Below are positions 1 through 10,271 of a DNA stretch of 64,000 nt, one piece after another. The translations under genes were made by a program, and so were the position numbers. Under the pieces are notes generated by a model. The model saw only the letters and a program-made list of their open reading frames with translations. It made no database searches and was not told the DNA's origin. The stretch is from NCBI GenBank assembly GCA_905221605.1, contig CAJNDS010002131.1, forward strand, positions 240,001-304,000, in the 5' to 3' direction. Position 1 is the first letter of the stretch, and each line of letters begins with the position of its first letter. Origin of the DNA: Symbiodinium natans (Eukaryota > Sar > Dinophyceae > Suessiales > Symbiodiniaceae).

Positions 1-236
1 CTGGGCTCATAAGCCCTATATACCTATGGTTGCCAGAGGCTTATGGCACCTGGACTGCCCTGGCTTCTGAGATCCATGGTGCGCCCCCACACACACACAT
101 TTTGCCGCCCCAGCCCCCCACCCCCTGAACAGAACACGTACTTCTAGTAAGAAGGTGCAAGTGCACCTATGCACAAACACAAAAACAAACAGCACACGCG
201 CCCTAACACCCCGAAACCTGTGGAAGGTGAACACAC

Positions 237-335
237 TAGACCCTAAACCCTAAACCCTGAACCCTTGAACCCTAAAACCCTAAAACCCCAAAACCCTACA
301 CCCTAAACCCTAAACCCTAAACCCTACGCCCAACT
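237..335. repeat. Interstitial telomere-type tract (CCCTAAA)
   Basis: Seen directly: degenerate CCCTAAA units with length variants (CCCTAAAA, CCCTGAA). It is not at the contig end and is followed by unique sequence, so it is interstitial. It is the first of well over a hundred such tracts in the window. Confidence 0.95.
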
Positions 336-530
336 CTCTTCAAAGGATCCCGGCCGGGTCGGCTTCGGCTACAGGTTGGCCATCTAACCTGCGCAAAGGC
401 ACAAGTCCCTGGATCTCAGTATCCTTAAGGCTTCAAGAACTCCTAGGCTCCAAAAATAGCCCAAAAACCTTATACAAGAAGGCCTTTGGGCCCAAAAGAC
501 CTAACATAAGAGGCCCCTGCTATATCTGGA

Positions 531-797
531 GTGCTCTTTAGTTCTGGCCTTGGCCCAGACACCGGCTTGCCGCAGGGTTACGAGCAACACGGATTGCTAT
601 TAGCTGCAGGGGCCGTTGCAAGGCATGGCCACAAACTCGGGCACCATAAACATGAGTGCCTTAAAACCACGGGTTCGGGCCTAAACCGAAAGGGGGAAGG
701 CGGAGAGGCTAAATGTGTAGTCCTCATGCAACCTGCTATGGTAGGATTCAAGCAGCAACTCCTTGATGTAGGCAGAACCCTAAACCCTAAACCCTAA
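531..797 (+). CDS. Possible exon or gene fragment upstream of the duplicated unit
   Basis: An open frame of 88 codons runs into a CCCTAAA tract at its 3' end, so its last residues are repeat-derived. The part before the tract (starting LGPDTGLPQGYEQHG) has protein-like composition. I do not recognise it. It lies just upstream of the duplicated coding-like unit and is in the same orientation. No clear splice sites were fixed, and it could be chance. Confidence 0.25.
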   Translation: MLFSSGLGPDTGLPQGYEQHGLLLAAGAVARHGHKLGHHKHECLKTTGSGLNRKGEGGEAKCVVLMQPAMVGFKQQLLDVGRTLNPKP

Positions 798-835
798 ACC
801 CTCAAGGTCGAACTCCGTTAGGCGCAGCACTTCTG

Positions 836-1021
836 TTGCTTTGCTTACATTCCCTCCCACTCGGTGCTGACAACACAACGCCTCTCGAAGACTCCAAGGC
901 TATCAAAGGCGAACAATTGGGCGGGCATTGCGCCTTGCCACCTGTCTTAAAATTAACCTGCATCAGCACACCTAACGCACAACACAAAAACCTGAAGCGT
1001 GCAAACTTTGAACCTTGTTGA
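836..1021 (+). CDS. Coding-like segment, duplicated unit copy 1, first part
   Basis: Open frame ending LKRANFEPC before a stop at the poly-G run. The counterpart in copy 2 (about 1906-2012) differs by substitutions and lost one base in a run of A's, which breaks the frame there. I do not recognise the product. The frame is intact only in copy 1, so either copy 1 is the functional gene or both are relics. Confidence 0.3.
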   Translation: MLCLHSLPLGADNTTPLEDSKAIKGEQLGGHCALPPVLKLTCISTPNAQHKNLKRANFEPC

Positions 1022-1850
1022 CCCGGGGGGGGTTTGGAAAGACCAAAATGAACTTCCACGAACTCTGCTTGCAGGGCATTATCGAGGCGCTACTTTGCGC
1101 GGTAGTGAAGACAAATACCTGACAGTTAGCAAATGCAACGAACTGCTAGCAAGTCGATGCCGCAGCCCGAGCCAAATCTGCTTACTGTCGGAGTCGGTCT
1201 CAAACTTGGCATTCAAACATGGATGCATGCAGGGAAAGGTAGCACTAGAGAATTGATGCCCTCCAGCACGAACCTGCCTGATGAGTTTTGTTGCTTTCTG
1301 GATCTGAGGCATGGAGCCACCACCCTAGGCCCAAATTAGACTCATGAAGATCCTACACTTGCAACCAAAAAACCCTACACAAAATCAACCCCTGTGGGCC
1401 TGTCGTCGCTGCTCTTGACTCCCTCACGGCGCCTCTGAAAGCTGGAAGTGAGAAACACATGTGGGCTTGCTTCTTTGTGGCTGTTTCCTTTTTTGGTTAC
1501 CACTTTTACGGCAGAAGTCTAGATTGCACACGGACGAAAGTCCACGTGTCTTTCGCCAACACATACAACTCCGAGAAGGTCGCACCTGAGGCGCTCCATG
1601 GCATTTCGCGCATCCCCCGTCACAGCCCTTTTTAAAGTGTCTGGCCGCTGTTGGTCTCCCTCAACCTCACACCCCTTTTGGGTTTTTGAAGGGTTTCAAG
1701 TCAGCGTTTGAAATGCACCCTCAGCATCAAGCCACGAGCATGTTAGTCAGATAGACTTGTGGCAAGCTGCAAGGGCAACTCCACCATTGTCGCCGAAGGC
1801 CTGCGTGAGACTTTGGGGCGGACGCCGGGCACCGAAACTAAATGCAGCCT
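920..1850. repeat. Tandem duplicated unit, copy 1
   Basis: About 0.9 kb that recurs immediately downstream with an offset of about 1.0 kb. The core 1047-1440 is almost identical to 2048-2441. Copy 1 keeps about 130 bp near its 3' end (around 1610-1750) that copy 2 lacks. Dinoflagellates are known for tandem gene copies, and this is consistent with that. Confidence 0.85.
1133..1339 (+). CDS. Conserved open frame in duplicated unit, copy 1 (unknown function)
   Basis: 68 codons ending DLRHGATTLGPN and a stop. The same 68 residues are repeated without change at 2134-2340. A minus-strand frame of 77 codons covers the same bases and is equally preserved, so the preservation may reflect recent duplication, not selection. 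The plus frame reads more like a protein (LLTVGVGLKLGIQTWM). No family recognised. It may be joined to flanking pieces by splicing: a short frame starting MNFHELCLQGIIEALL lies just upstream at 1049. Confidence 0.35.
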   Translation: MQRTASKSMPQPEPNLLTVGVGLKLGIQTWMHAGKGSTRELMPSSTNLPDEFCCFLDLRHGATTLGPN

Positions 1851-2133
1851 AACCGCTATCAAAGTGCCCATACTTTGCCCTGCAAGTCATTCACTGCTGT
1901 GGTATTGGGAGAGCATTGTGCCTTGCAACCTGTCTTAAATTAACCTGCATCAGCACATCTAACGCGCAACACCAAAACCTGAAGTGTGCAAACTTTGAGC
2001 CTTGTTGACCCCCGGGGGGGCAGGGGGGCGGGGGTTGGAAAGACCAAAATGAACTTCCACGAACTCTGCTTGCAGGGCATTATCGAGGCGCTACTTTGCG
2101 CGGTAGTGAAGACAAATACCTGACAGTTAGCAA

Positions 2134-2340
2134 ATGCAACGAACTGCTAGCAAGTCGATGCCGCAGCCCGAGCCAAATCTGCTTACTGTCGGAGTCGGTC
2201 TCAAACTTGGCATTCAAACATGGATGCATGCAGGGAAAGGTAGCACTAGAGAATTGATGCCCTCCAGCACGAACCTGCCTGATGAGTTTTGTTGCTTTCT
2301 GGATCTGAGGCATGGAGCCACCACCCTAGGCCCAAATTAG
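2134..2340 (+). CDS. Conserved open frame in duplicated unit, copy 2 (unknown function)
   Basis: Identical 68-codon translation to 1133-1339. See that entry for the strand caveat. Confidence 0.35.
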   Translation: MQRTASKSMPQPEPNLLTVGVGLKLGIQTWMHAGKGSTRELMPSSTNLPDEFCCFLDLRHGATTLGPN

Positions 2341-2351
2341 ACTCATGAAGA

Positions 2352-2688
2352 TCCTACACTTGCAACCAAAATACCCTACACAAAATCAACCCCTGTGGGC
2401 CTGTCGTCGCTGCTCTTGACTCCCTCACGGCGCCTCTGAAAGCTGGAAGTGAGGAACACACGTGGGCTTGCTTCTGTGCGGCTGTTTCTTTTGTGGTTAC
2501 CCCTGGTATGGCAGAAGTCTATGATGGCACGTGGACGAAAGTCCACGTCTCTTTCACCAACAATGAAAAACTCTCTGGCAAGCCGCAAGGGCAACTCCAC
2601 CATTGTCGTCGAAGGCCTGCGTGAGACTTTGGGGCGGACACCGGGCACTGAAACTAAATGCAGCCTAACCGTTATTCGCACCGCCTAG
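2352..2688 (+). CDS. Coding-like 3' part of duplicated unit, copy 2
   Basis: Two overlapping plus frames look coding. The first runs from about 2352 through VVAALDSLTAPLKAGSE and TWTKVHVSFTNN. The second ends GTETKCSLTVIRTA and a stop at 2686-2688. They are in different frames, and the joint falls where copy 2 lacks ~130 bp present in copy 1, so the two pieces were probably separate exons fused by that deletion. The copies differ here mainly at synonymous positions, which suggests past coding. No family recognised. Confidence 0.4.
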
Positions 2689-2999
2689 GGGAGTTGGATG
2701 TTGGACCTGGAAAAACATGCAATCGCAGAGGTTGCCACCCTTTAAGGGATTATACAGGGCCCGCATTCCCTGATTCCCTACTAAGAACCAGCCAGATTTG
2801 ATATGTCATGGTGTCATGCCTTCAATAATCTAAGCTGGCTTGCCTTGCACTGCAGCTGAAACCATATGAAGTAGGGTTTATATTTCTTGTAACAGGACAC
2901 CAAACATATACAGTCACCAAAATTCAGGGGGAACCTTATACACACACCAAAAACAGCAATATAAACCCTGCTTCATGTCTCTCAAAAGCCTGACTGGTC

Positions 3000-3092
3000 T
3001 ACCCTAAACCCTAAACCCTAAACCCTGAACCCTAAACCCTAAACCCTGAACCCTAAACACTAAACTCTAAACCCTAAACCCTAAACCCTACA
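3000..3092. repeat. Interstitial telomere-type tract (CCCTAAA)
   Basis: CCCTAAA units with CCCTGAA variants. A second tract lies at 3325-3377. The 230 bp between them holds a possible short open frame on the minus strand that I could not support. Confidence 0.95.
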
Positions 3093-3504
3093 GCCTGGGG
3101 CTTCCCGTACTTCCCACCACCCCAAACCTAGACTCCCGAAACCCCAAACCCCGAAAGATGTTTTCTTCGCTACTTTCCGGGATCTGCTTAGATTGCTTAG
3201 ATAGGGGCCCAAATAACCACATAGACGTGAGGATCCTACTTGGGGTATAAGGGCCCCTAGATATGGGGGGATCCCGACAAATCCTGTTTGTAGGATTCTT
3301 ATGTTTCTGAGGTGTTTTGGGCAACCCTAAACCCTAAACCCTAAACCCTAAACCCTAAACCCTAAACCCTAAACCCTATATAGGAGAGGAACCAGAAGTA
3401 CATCATGCTCAGGGCAGTACAGCTCAGGGCCGCACCGCCAAAGAGCGCGTTTCCATCAATACACCCGCATAGACATAGAACCTACGTTTGTCCTAATGCA
3501 GAGG

Positions 3505-3602
3505 CCTTAATAATTCGAGCAGGGCTTTTGGGGTTAGTATAACATGTTTATAAAAAAAGGGACCATAAGGAATACCACTAGTAACTCTTCCGACCCCTAT
3601 AT
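3505..3602. mobile_element. Short inverted-repeat element, family H
   Basis: Ends resemble each other in inverted orientation: GGCCTTAATAATTCGAG at the left and AACTCTTCCGACCCCTAT at the right. Related copies lie at 14328-14430, 20260-20405 and 50068-50190. Looks like a MITE; no transposase is nearby. Its right end abuts the predicted stop codon of gene A at 3602. Confidence 0.65.
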
Positions 3603-6287
3603 TACACCCTCGTTGGCTTGAGGTTGCCGGATCTGGTAGATGGCCTGTCACAAAGCCAAGCGTAACCTAAGCCCCGAACACTGCTGGACTCCTTCATTTT
3701 AGGGCTTAGGGTTTAGGGCCTAAAGTTTAGGCTTTCGGTGGGTAGTGATGTGGGCCGAAACGCTGGCATGGGGTTTAGAACCCTTGACACTTCAAACCGA
3801 AGGGCAGGTCGAACGCCCCTTTGCCCGCGCGAGCTTCTGCTGACAGATCGGTGAAGCGCAGGAGTGCAAAGTCATACTCATCCCAGGTTTCGGGTCCCTA
3901 CACCTAAAACCCTTTAGGCTTTATTCTGCTTCGGCGTTGCAAGGCTAGGTCAGGGGCGTGGGTTGCTTGGCCAGATAAGGCCAAGCACGGCCCCTCACCA
4001 TTCCGACATGCTCATCGTGGAACGCTGTCTTGCGGTGTCCTCACGTGTTGAAGTGTGGAAACCCTAAACCCTAAACCCTAAACCCTAAACCTTAAACCCT
4101 AAACCCTAAACCCTAAACGGAATCTTTGGGCTTAACGTTCTACCCCTGCCCAAATCGCACTCCAGGGAATCGTAGCTGGGTTTCAAGTCCTCAGGCTTAA
4201 GTACGGTTCCCAACGTCGTGCACACAACAGCTTCCTGGATTCAACGAATCTCGCCACCCGAGCTCAGAACACCTCCTCACACAGCACGAAAAGAAGAGCA
4301 CACACACGCCCACACAGGCACACACATATAAACCCTAAACCCTAAACCCTGAACCCTGAACCCTGAACCCTAAACCCTAAACCCTAAAGCCAAGCCCACG
4401 CACACACATACATTGAATCACAGCGTAAGCTGCAGCGTGCAAAGCATTGCAGCTCTTTGGGCTTTCGGGGGTGAAGGTTTGACGAGGATTTTCACGAGGA
4501 ACGGCCCATGTCAAACGAAATGAGATTGTAGGGTTTAGGGTTTAGGGTTTAGGGTTTAGGGTTTAGGGTTTAGGGTTTAGGGTTTAGGGACACACATGGT
4601 GTGAGGTTGCGGCCCCATGACATCCGCCAGAAGTACGATAGAAGAGACGCGAGGGATGAGCCAAAACATGACAAGAGGCCCTTCCAAGCTAACCAAACAG
4701 GGTTTAGGGTTTAGGGTTTAGGGTTTAGGGTTTAGGGTTTAGGGTTTAGGGTTTAGGGTTTAGGGGGTCCATGTGCAGGCAGGCAACAGGTATGTTTACG
4801 TGGGATGGGGAGGTGTGGTTGCCAGCTTGGTCTAGCTGAATAAACACACAGAGATGTACAAACACTCACGCACACACAGACACTCACGCACTCCTGTGTT
4901 CCAAGGGTTCCTTTCTGTGTGTCGGGGTGTCTGCGTGTCCGCGTAGTTGTGTGTCTGTGTCTCTGTGTGTCTCTTTGTCAGTGTGTCGTGTGTCCGCGTC
5001 TCTGTGTGTCTCTGCATGTCTCCGTGTCTGTGTCTCTGTGTCTCAATGTCTCCATGTCTCTGCTTCTCTGCTTCTCTGCGTCTCTGTGGCTGCGCCGGGC
5101 GCGCTCACCCACTCATACGCTCAGACGCTTTGGCACTTAGCGGCTGTTGACAGACTCTTAACCCTATATAAACCCTAAACCCTAAACCCTAAACCCTAAA
5201 CCCAAAACTCTTGGGGTGAGTGTCCAAGGCTTCCAGTGTCATGTTATCACCCCTCCTGCCGACTGGAGAGGGCCACTTAAGGCCAGGCACCGGGTGGGAG
5301 GGTTTAGGGTTTCGGGTTTAGGGTTTAGGGTTTAGGGTTTGGGGTTTGGGGTTTAGGGTTTAGGGAAGTTTAGGGTTTAGGGTTTAGGGGGGTTTCGGGT
5401 CAACAGTTCTTTCGATAGGTAGGGAAAGCTCAGGTTCCTGGGTACTTCTCGGAGACGCGTTGGGCCAGCCCGCATGCAAGCCTTCACAATTAAGTAAGCC
5501 ATCCTGAAACTTCTAAGAACTTATCCCTAAACCCTAAACCCTAAACCCTAAACCCTAAACCCTAAACCCTACAGGGTGGGCGGCTTGTCCTGATGCCGAC
5601 CGACCAAATGCGATCATGACGTTGACAGGTGTTGCAGACCTTGGCAACTCCGGGCTCACGGTTTGCAAGGTCGGCGTGATGAAAATCCCTCTGCCCTAAG
5701 CCTATCCCAGATAGAGAACAAATAAAGGCTTAAGAACCCTAAGCCCTAAACCCTTAAATACGCCCTAAACCCTGAATAAACCCGAAACCCTAAACCCTAA
5801 ACCCTAAACCCTAAACCCTAAACCTCAAAGCCTCCCTCCATGCTGCCCAAGTCGCAGATCAAAGCACAAATCACCAGCCCGACCTCGGTGTGACGCAGTG
5901 CTCGGCGAAAGCTGAGTTTTGGGAGCTCCGCTTCCAAACTCACCCCGCAAACGCCCCTCAAACATCCCTAAACCCTAAACCCTAATCCCTAAACCCTAAA
6001 TCCCTAAACCCTAAACCCTAATCCCTGAACCCTAAACCCTAAACCCTAAACCCTAAACCCTGAACCCTGAACCCCTATAGCCGCAACTCTACAGCTTAAA
6101 CCCTCCGAAAAATATAAACACCTGGGATGTTCCCGCTTATACCAGCAGTCCTGAACAGGGAGTTTAGGGTTTAGGGTTCAGTGTTTAGGGTTTCCCTATC
6201 CAGGAGCTGTTCGCAAAACCCTGCGAAGCCTTGAGGGGCGGTGGGTGCTTGTTTTTTTGGCACAGTCGTGTTGCAGGCCCTGTCCTC
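3602..6287 (-). CDS. Gene A: multi-exon protein of unknown function, one membrane-like segment
   Basis: Assembled on the minus strand from exons 5938-5824, 5690-5573, 5262-5202, 4688-4596, 4452-4412, 4230-4144, 4039-3999, 3897-3791 and 3644-3602 (stop TAA at 3604-3602), with a probable earlier exon near 6287-6185. All nine joins keep frame (705 nt after one leading base, 235 codons). Donors are GT throughout, among them GTATGT, GTGAGG and three GTTTAGGG-like sites; acceptors are AG, one after a good pyrimidine run at 5263. Features: VGLVICALICDLG, a C-x-x-C (KVCNTCQRHDR) and a hydrophobic stretch PLVMFWLIPRVSSIVLLADV, so possibly a membrane protein. No family recognised; the 5' end is not defined. 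Introns are 101-512 bp and most contain telomere-type repeats. Confidence 0.62.
4532..4589. repeat. Telomere-type tract (TTTAGGG) inside gene A intron
   Basis: Eight near-perfect TTTAGGG units between the exons at 4688-4596 and 4452-4412. A second run of nine units at 4700-4764 lies in the preceding intron. Confidence 0.95.
4832..5088. repeat. Cryptic TGTGTCTC-type simple repeat
   Basis: Degenerate GT/CT-rich sequence (TGTGTCTCTGTGTGTCTC). It gives long open frames in all three plus frames (serine/cysteine/valine-rich) that are not credible genes. It lies within the first large intron of gene A as modelled. Confidence 0.85.
5950..6075. repeat. Telomere-type tract (CCCTAAA) with CCCTAAT and CCCTGAA variants
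   Basis: About 17 units, with interspersed CCCTAAT and CCCTGAA. It lies directly upstream (minus-strand sense) of the gene A exon 5938-5824. Confidence 0.95.
6120..6163. mobile_element. Partial short inverted-repeat element, family B (one end)
   Basis: CCTGGGATGTTCCCGCTTAT followed by an AGCAGTCCTGAACAGGG-like segment matches one end of family B (full copies at 33884-33983 and 55261-55362). Confidence 0.5.
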
Positions 6288-6667
6288 CTCGGAAGCAGGG
6301 GTTTAGAGTTTAGGGTTTAGGGTTTAGCTCGGAAGCAGGGGTTTAGGGTTGAGGGTTGGTGCAGACATAAGGTTTTGAGCTTCTGAGGGTTTAGGGAGGG
6401 TACAGTATCAGGGCTTCAAGGCAGACAAGTCCTTCAGGAAGGCAAGATCTTGATTGAACCGTAAAGGATTACTCCGGGTCTAGGGTTTAGGGTTTAGTGC
6501 TTTGGGATCTTAAATACATGCCCTGAAGGCCCGAAACAACCCTCAATAAAGCAAGAGTATTGAACGAATCGGGCACCCGAACCTAAAAACTGTGAGCCCT
6601 TTAAAACCCTAAGTCTTATGTCCTAAGAAGCCTTCCATAGACCTTTTAAACCCTAAAGCGTCCGACC

Positions 6668-6809
6668 TCAAACCGGCAACACACCCCGCAAGCTGCGGGT
6701 CCGGCATCTGCTTTCGGGGCGATTCTTAGTCGGAAGATGGTACCTCTCCATGGGGAGCCTTATGAGGGCCTTAGGGCTTTGCAGGCTCTACAAGGTTTGG
6801 GACGTTTAG
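6668..6809 (+). CDS. Possible exon, unknown function (strand uncertain)
   Basis: A plus frame of 47 codons ends LGLCRLYKVWDV and a stop with good protein-like composition. On the minus strand the same DNA offers a start-like ATG (MERYHLPTKNRPES) with a GT donor, in the right place to be the 5' exon of gene A. The sequence alone does not decide. Confidence 0.25.
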
Positions 6810-6935
6810 AGTGAAAGATTTGGTGTCCAGGGGTAAGTAAAGTTGGGCTTAGGTGCTGGGACTTCGCTGTTGCTGTTGTTGCTCCAGGCGGCTGGTTAGG
6901 ACCAAGTGCTTCGGGTCATAAACAATCCTCGACCT

Positions 6936-7275
6936 ACCCAAAGAGCCCAATATCCCTTAATTAAAGAATATTCCTTAAAGCATAATAAGGGTCTACGATT
7001 AGCCCCAGTTACCTACCATTGTTTACCTTTTCCTTGAACCCCTTGTAAACAGCGGTCGTGGGACACGAAGACAGTAACAGCGGTGTAGCCTAGCCTCCTA
7101 AATTTCTTCTTTCAGTTTCTGTGACAGCCTTTTCAGTCTCTGTTATCAGAGCGACGGCTGCAATTTTCTCACAGGTTGAGCAACGCCCAGCCCGATTCGG
7201 AGCTGCGTATCAGTGAGTGAGTGAGAGTATAATTTAAGGTACATTTCTTAGTTAAGGGGTATTGGGGTCTCTGGG
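6936..7275. mobile_element. Possible long copy of short inverted-repeat element, family A
   Basis: Left end CCCAAAGAGCCCAATATCCC and right end GGGGTATTGGGGTCTCTGGG are inverted matches, like the compact copies at 51977-52089 and 61202-61416. The inside is longer than in other copies and unrelated, so this may be two solo ends. Confidence 0.45.
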
Positions 7276-7396
7276 AAATTCTGCTCATCTGCAGGGTTGA
7301 GATATGACGGTTTAGGATCTGTCCCAGCGTGCGCGTCTTGAGGCCCGGCGCAGCCCTTGCCCCCCTCACCACTAGGAATGCCCAACTTCAACCATC

Positions 7397-7533
7397 CCCA
7401 TGTCTACTGTTCGCTTAAGAACAACCCCAAAAAACAACAAGTATTTCCTTGTAAGGGCACTATACGTCACTATACGGGTTATTCTTTTAAATACTTTTTT
7501 GGGGGGTTCCTAAGCAGTAGATTCTGTAGATGT
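7397..7533. mobile_element. Short inverted-repeat element, family E
   Basis: Left end CTACTGTTCGCTTAAGAAC and right end GGGGGGTTCCTAAGCAGTAG are inverted. Relatives lie at 20470-20577 and 48855-48967, and a partial copy at 47227-47292. Confidence 0.7.
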
Positions 7534-9255
7534 TCTGCAACAGCTAAGCCTCCACCAAACTCCGACCCAACCCGAGAAACCAAGCCCTAAATCCGGTGCC
7601 TGGAGCTTGCCCCTGCAGACCTGCTGCCCAAGCAGCTGAAGTCGAATTACGGTTTAGGGTTTAGGGTTTAGGGTTTAGGGCTTCGGGTTTAGGGTTCAAG
7701 GGACTTGTATGCACTGGCGCGTGCCGACGCCCCCCCCCCCCGCCATCCCCCCCTGCCCCCCCGCCCCCGCCCCGCTGTGGTTCACGGTTGGGTCTCCTGG
7801 ACCACCCCTTTGCCGGATTGATGATCGAAACGTTTTTCGTCCACGTCTGTTTCCGGGTTTTCGGGATCTTGGAAAGAAGGCCTGCCCTTAAGATTGAAAG
7901 GCCCGGCCTTTAAGCCAAGAGCCCAGGGCATCGCCCGAACCGTCATAGGGTTCTGAATAACCCGACAAACTTGACTTTTCAGAAGGGGGCCCCTACTAAA
8001 CAGGGTGCTTAGGGTTTAGGGTTGAGGGTTTAGGGCCTTTAGGGTTTAGGGACGTCAGAAAGCCACGCTTTGGAGAACTGGACCGCAAGCTTCAGAATGT
8101 TCGAACCGTCTAGTCTAGGCTGTCAGCTGAACATTCGGAACAAAGCCTACAAAGCATCTGGGCCTAAAAGACCACCCTAGTCATGTAGTAGAATATTAAC
8201 ATAAGGATAGATTCATGTAACTGTAGTGATACGATTGTAGAGCAGGTCTGGGGAGCGGCTACGTGGCAGGAGATTTTGGGGCAGTGGCAGCGATCACAGC
8301 CTTCAAGCCCTCGCAGCCTTGCAGATCCGATTCGACAGAGGGTTCAGGGTTTAGGGTTTAGGGTTTGAGGGGGTGCACCCTCCTTTAGTCGCCCCGCCTG
8401 CAGTGCGAATGGGCTCGGTCGTGGCTAGGAGCCCGCCCTGATTTAGGGTTTAGGGTTTAGGGTTTAGGGGCAGTTAGGACTTGCACAACCATGAAGCCCT
8501 GAAACCCTCACCGAAGGAGTTGTTGAATTTAAGCAGTACAAAAGTTCTGATGCGAACTGACTATGAGTGACTCTTTCATGTTTTTGAGCTCTGGTGGCTG
8601 CTACTAGTTACTAGTCATTTTGCTACACATTTGAAGCTCGTCTTCCAGAAGGAAAAATGCTACTAGACTGGTGTAAGAGTGTTTAATGTTACTGTGTTCT
8701 GCAAGTATGAGGGTTGCTATCGCACACAGGCTGACAGACTCCTTGTTTGTGTGGAAATTGGTGGCTAGGGCCCAGGGCTTACTGACGAGGACTGGCTTCA
8801 AGCCATGGGCACAGCATGGTTAGGGCGTAGATACCTAGACAACACCACAAGAGCAAATGCCGAGATGGCCTACCAAACCCATCTCTGCAAGCCCGAAACA
8901 TTCAACCTCAAACCCAAATCGAACCCAGATGCAATAACCCGACCTAAAATGGCCTTCTGACTTAGATACGCCTCCAACCAACGGAGAAAGCTTTGCAACT
9001 CTAAACCCTAAACCCTAAACCCTAAACCCTAAACCCTAAACCCTCAACCCTCAACCCTCTGGACTCTGCAGCTCCCACCTGGCCATCTGGCCCGTCCGTG
9101 AAGTTAAGCACATTGTGCCGGACCGATCCAGTCCTCAGTTCAAGGGTTTAGGGTTTAGGGTTTAGGGTTTGGGGTTTAGGGTTTAGGGTTTAGGGTTTAG
9201 GGTTTAGGGTATCATGGAAGCCTTCCCAGCATGAACACTGAAGGGCTGCCTCCAG

Positions 9256-10271
9256 ACAAGGCCCCCGAGTTTGCAGAGCTTGAGGGCCAGTAGCTACATT
9301 AACTTCTCCAAGTTCAAGGCGCGCCAACAACGGCTAGAGCTGCTGCGGGAGCCCCTAAACCCTAAACCCTAAACTCTAAATCCTAAACCGAGCTGAGAGT
9401 GCGGCACTGTGAACTGGCTTCCGGTCTTTGACTTGATGGTGCACTTGTCCTGGAGGTTCAGGGTTTAGGGTTTAGGGTTTAGGGTTAAGGATTTAGGAAG
9501 GTTCGGAGGAAGAAGGATGTAAGTTTAGAAGTTGTTTAATGCAGTGGGCGCAGGGAAGAGAATGCTCGGAGCCGACTGGAAAAAGCACCGGGGCTTGCTT
9601 CCTATGGCAACCAAGGAAGCCCGCAAGACATGGACCTGCAAATGCCCGGAAGGTATGGGACTTACTCGGAGGTTCATGGTACTGATTAAGGGGTTCTGAC
9701 TGTTCTTATTACCCACTTCTGAGCCCCTGAAGTGCCCTAATAAGGTTATTATTAAGTTGCAAGTACAGTTATCATTGGGTTAATAAGTGCTATGAACCTC
9801 CAAGTATAGGGTTTGGACAGATGTTCTAGCTCCCCCCGAAGACGAGGCCCTTGCAAGGTACTTCGTTACTGTTGCCCTGGATCCCAAGAGGCCCTTGAGG
9901 TCCAAAACCCTAAACCCTAAACCCTAAACCCTAAACCCTAAACCCTAAACCCTAAACCCTAAACCCTAAAACCCTAAACCCTAAACCCTAAACTTGAGGT
10001 CCTGTTCCTCCGAGCCCTCTCGAGGTAGGTAGGAGAGCTCACCCCACACCTCCTGCGAGGGTGGGCAAAGCGACGTTTTGGGGCTTTAGGGTTTAGGGTT
10101 TAGGGTTTAGGGTACATCTGGGTTGCAAGGGCTATTGGTCCTAAGCTGTTCAGCTCTTCATGACATGAAGCTTCATGGAAGGTTTGCAAACGCCAGGCCG
10201 AGGTCTTCCTTGAAGAAAAACATTCCGATGTAGCATTCGGGGCTACCAGGACAGGCTATGATGCCCTGTAA
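9256..10271 (+). CDS. Gene C: plus-strand exons of an unknown Cys-containing protein
   Basis: Two exons join in frame: 9554-9652 (32 codons, ending KTWTCKCPE) and 10171-10271 (SWKVCKRQAEVFLEEKHSD..., stop TAA at 10269-10271). The donor at 9653 is G|GTATGG. The acceptor before 10171 is ATGAAG|. The join gives a C-x-C followed by a third Cys (TWTCKCPEASWKVC), which could bind a metal, but I recognise no family. An upstream exon 9256-9348 (YINFSKFKARQQRLELL) is open only on plus and probably belongs here, but its phase needs an exon I could not place. A short-element copy (9660-9806) starts a few bases after the 9652 donor. Confidence 0.52.
9390..9462. CDS. Exon-like segment, strand uncertain
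   Basis: On minus it reads DKCTIKSKTGSQFTVPHSQL with acceptor CCTCCAG and a GTTTAGG donor. On plus it reads CGTVNWLPVFDLMVHLSW with donor AG|GTTCAGG. Both are plausible exons. It lies between the two plus-strand exons assigned to gene C. Confidence 0.3.
9660..9806. mobile_element. Short inverted-repeat element, family C
   Basis: Left end CTCGGAGGTTCATGGTACT and right end AGTGCTATGAACCTCCAAG are inverted. Relatives lie at 40303-40410, 41736-41948, 48541-48661 and 60552-60677. It sits at the 5' end of a gene C intron. Confidence 0.75.
9904..9995. repeat. Telomere-type tract (CCCTAAA)
   Basis: Thirteen nearly perfect CCCTAAA units, with one CCCTAAAA. Confidence 0.95.

Larger units (their letters stand above)
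1906..2690. repeat. Tandem duplicated unit, copy 2
   Basis: Second copy of the unit at 920-1850. It carries a one-base deletion in the first coding-like segment and a roughly 130 bp deletion near the 3' part relative to copy 1. Substitutions in the last coding-like segment (2580-2688 against 1770-1860) are largely at third codon positions. Confidence 0.85.
6810..9250. other. Stretch without a supported gene
   Basis: Contains inverted-repeat element ends (6936-7275, 7397-7533), a purine-poor unique segment, a poly-C/CCCCGCC run at 7730-7775, and telomere-type tracts at 7652-7699, 8007-8052, 8341-8370, 8442-8470, 9000-9057 and 9145-9209. Short open frames exist on both strands, none with convincing splice signals. 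Confidence 0.6.

Noticed and set aside
237-335. True chromosome end
   Set aside because: The tract is short, degenerate, and flanked by unique sequence on both sides. Similar tracts occur throughout the window in both orientations.
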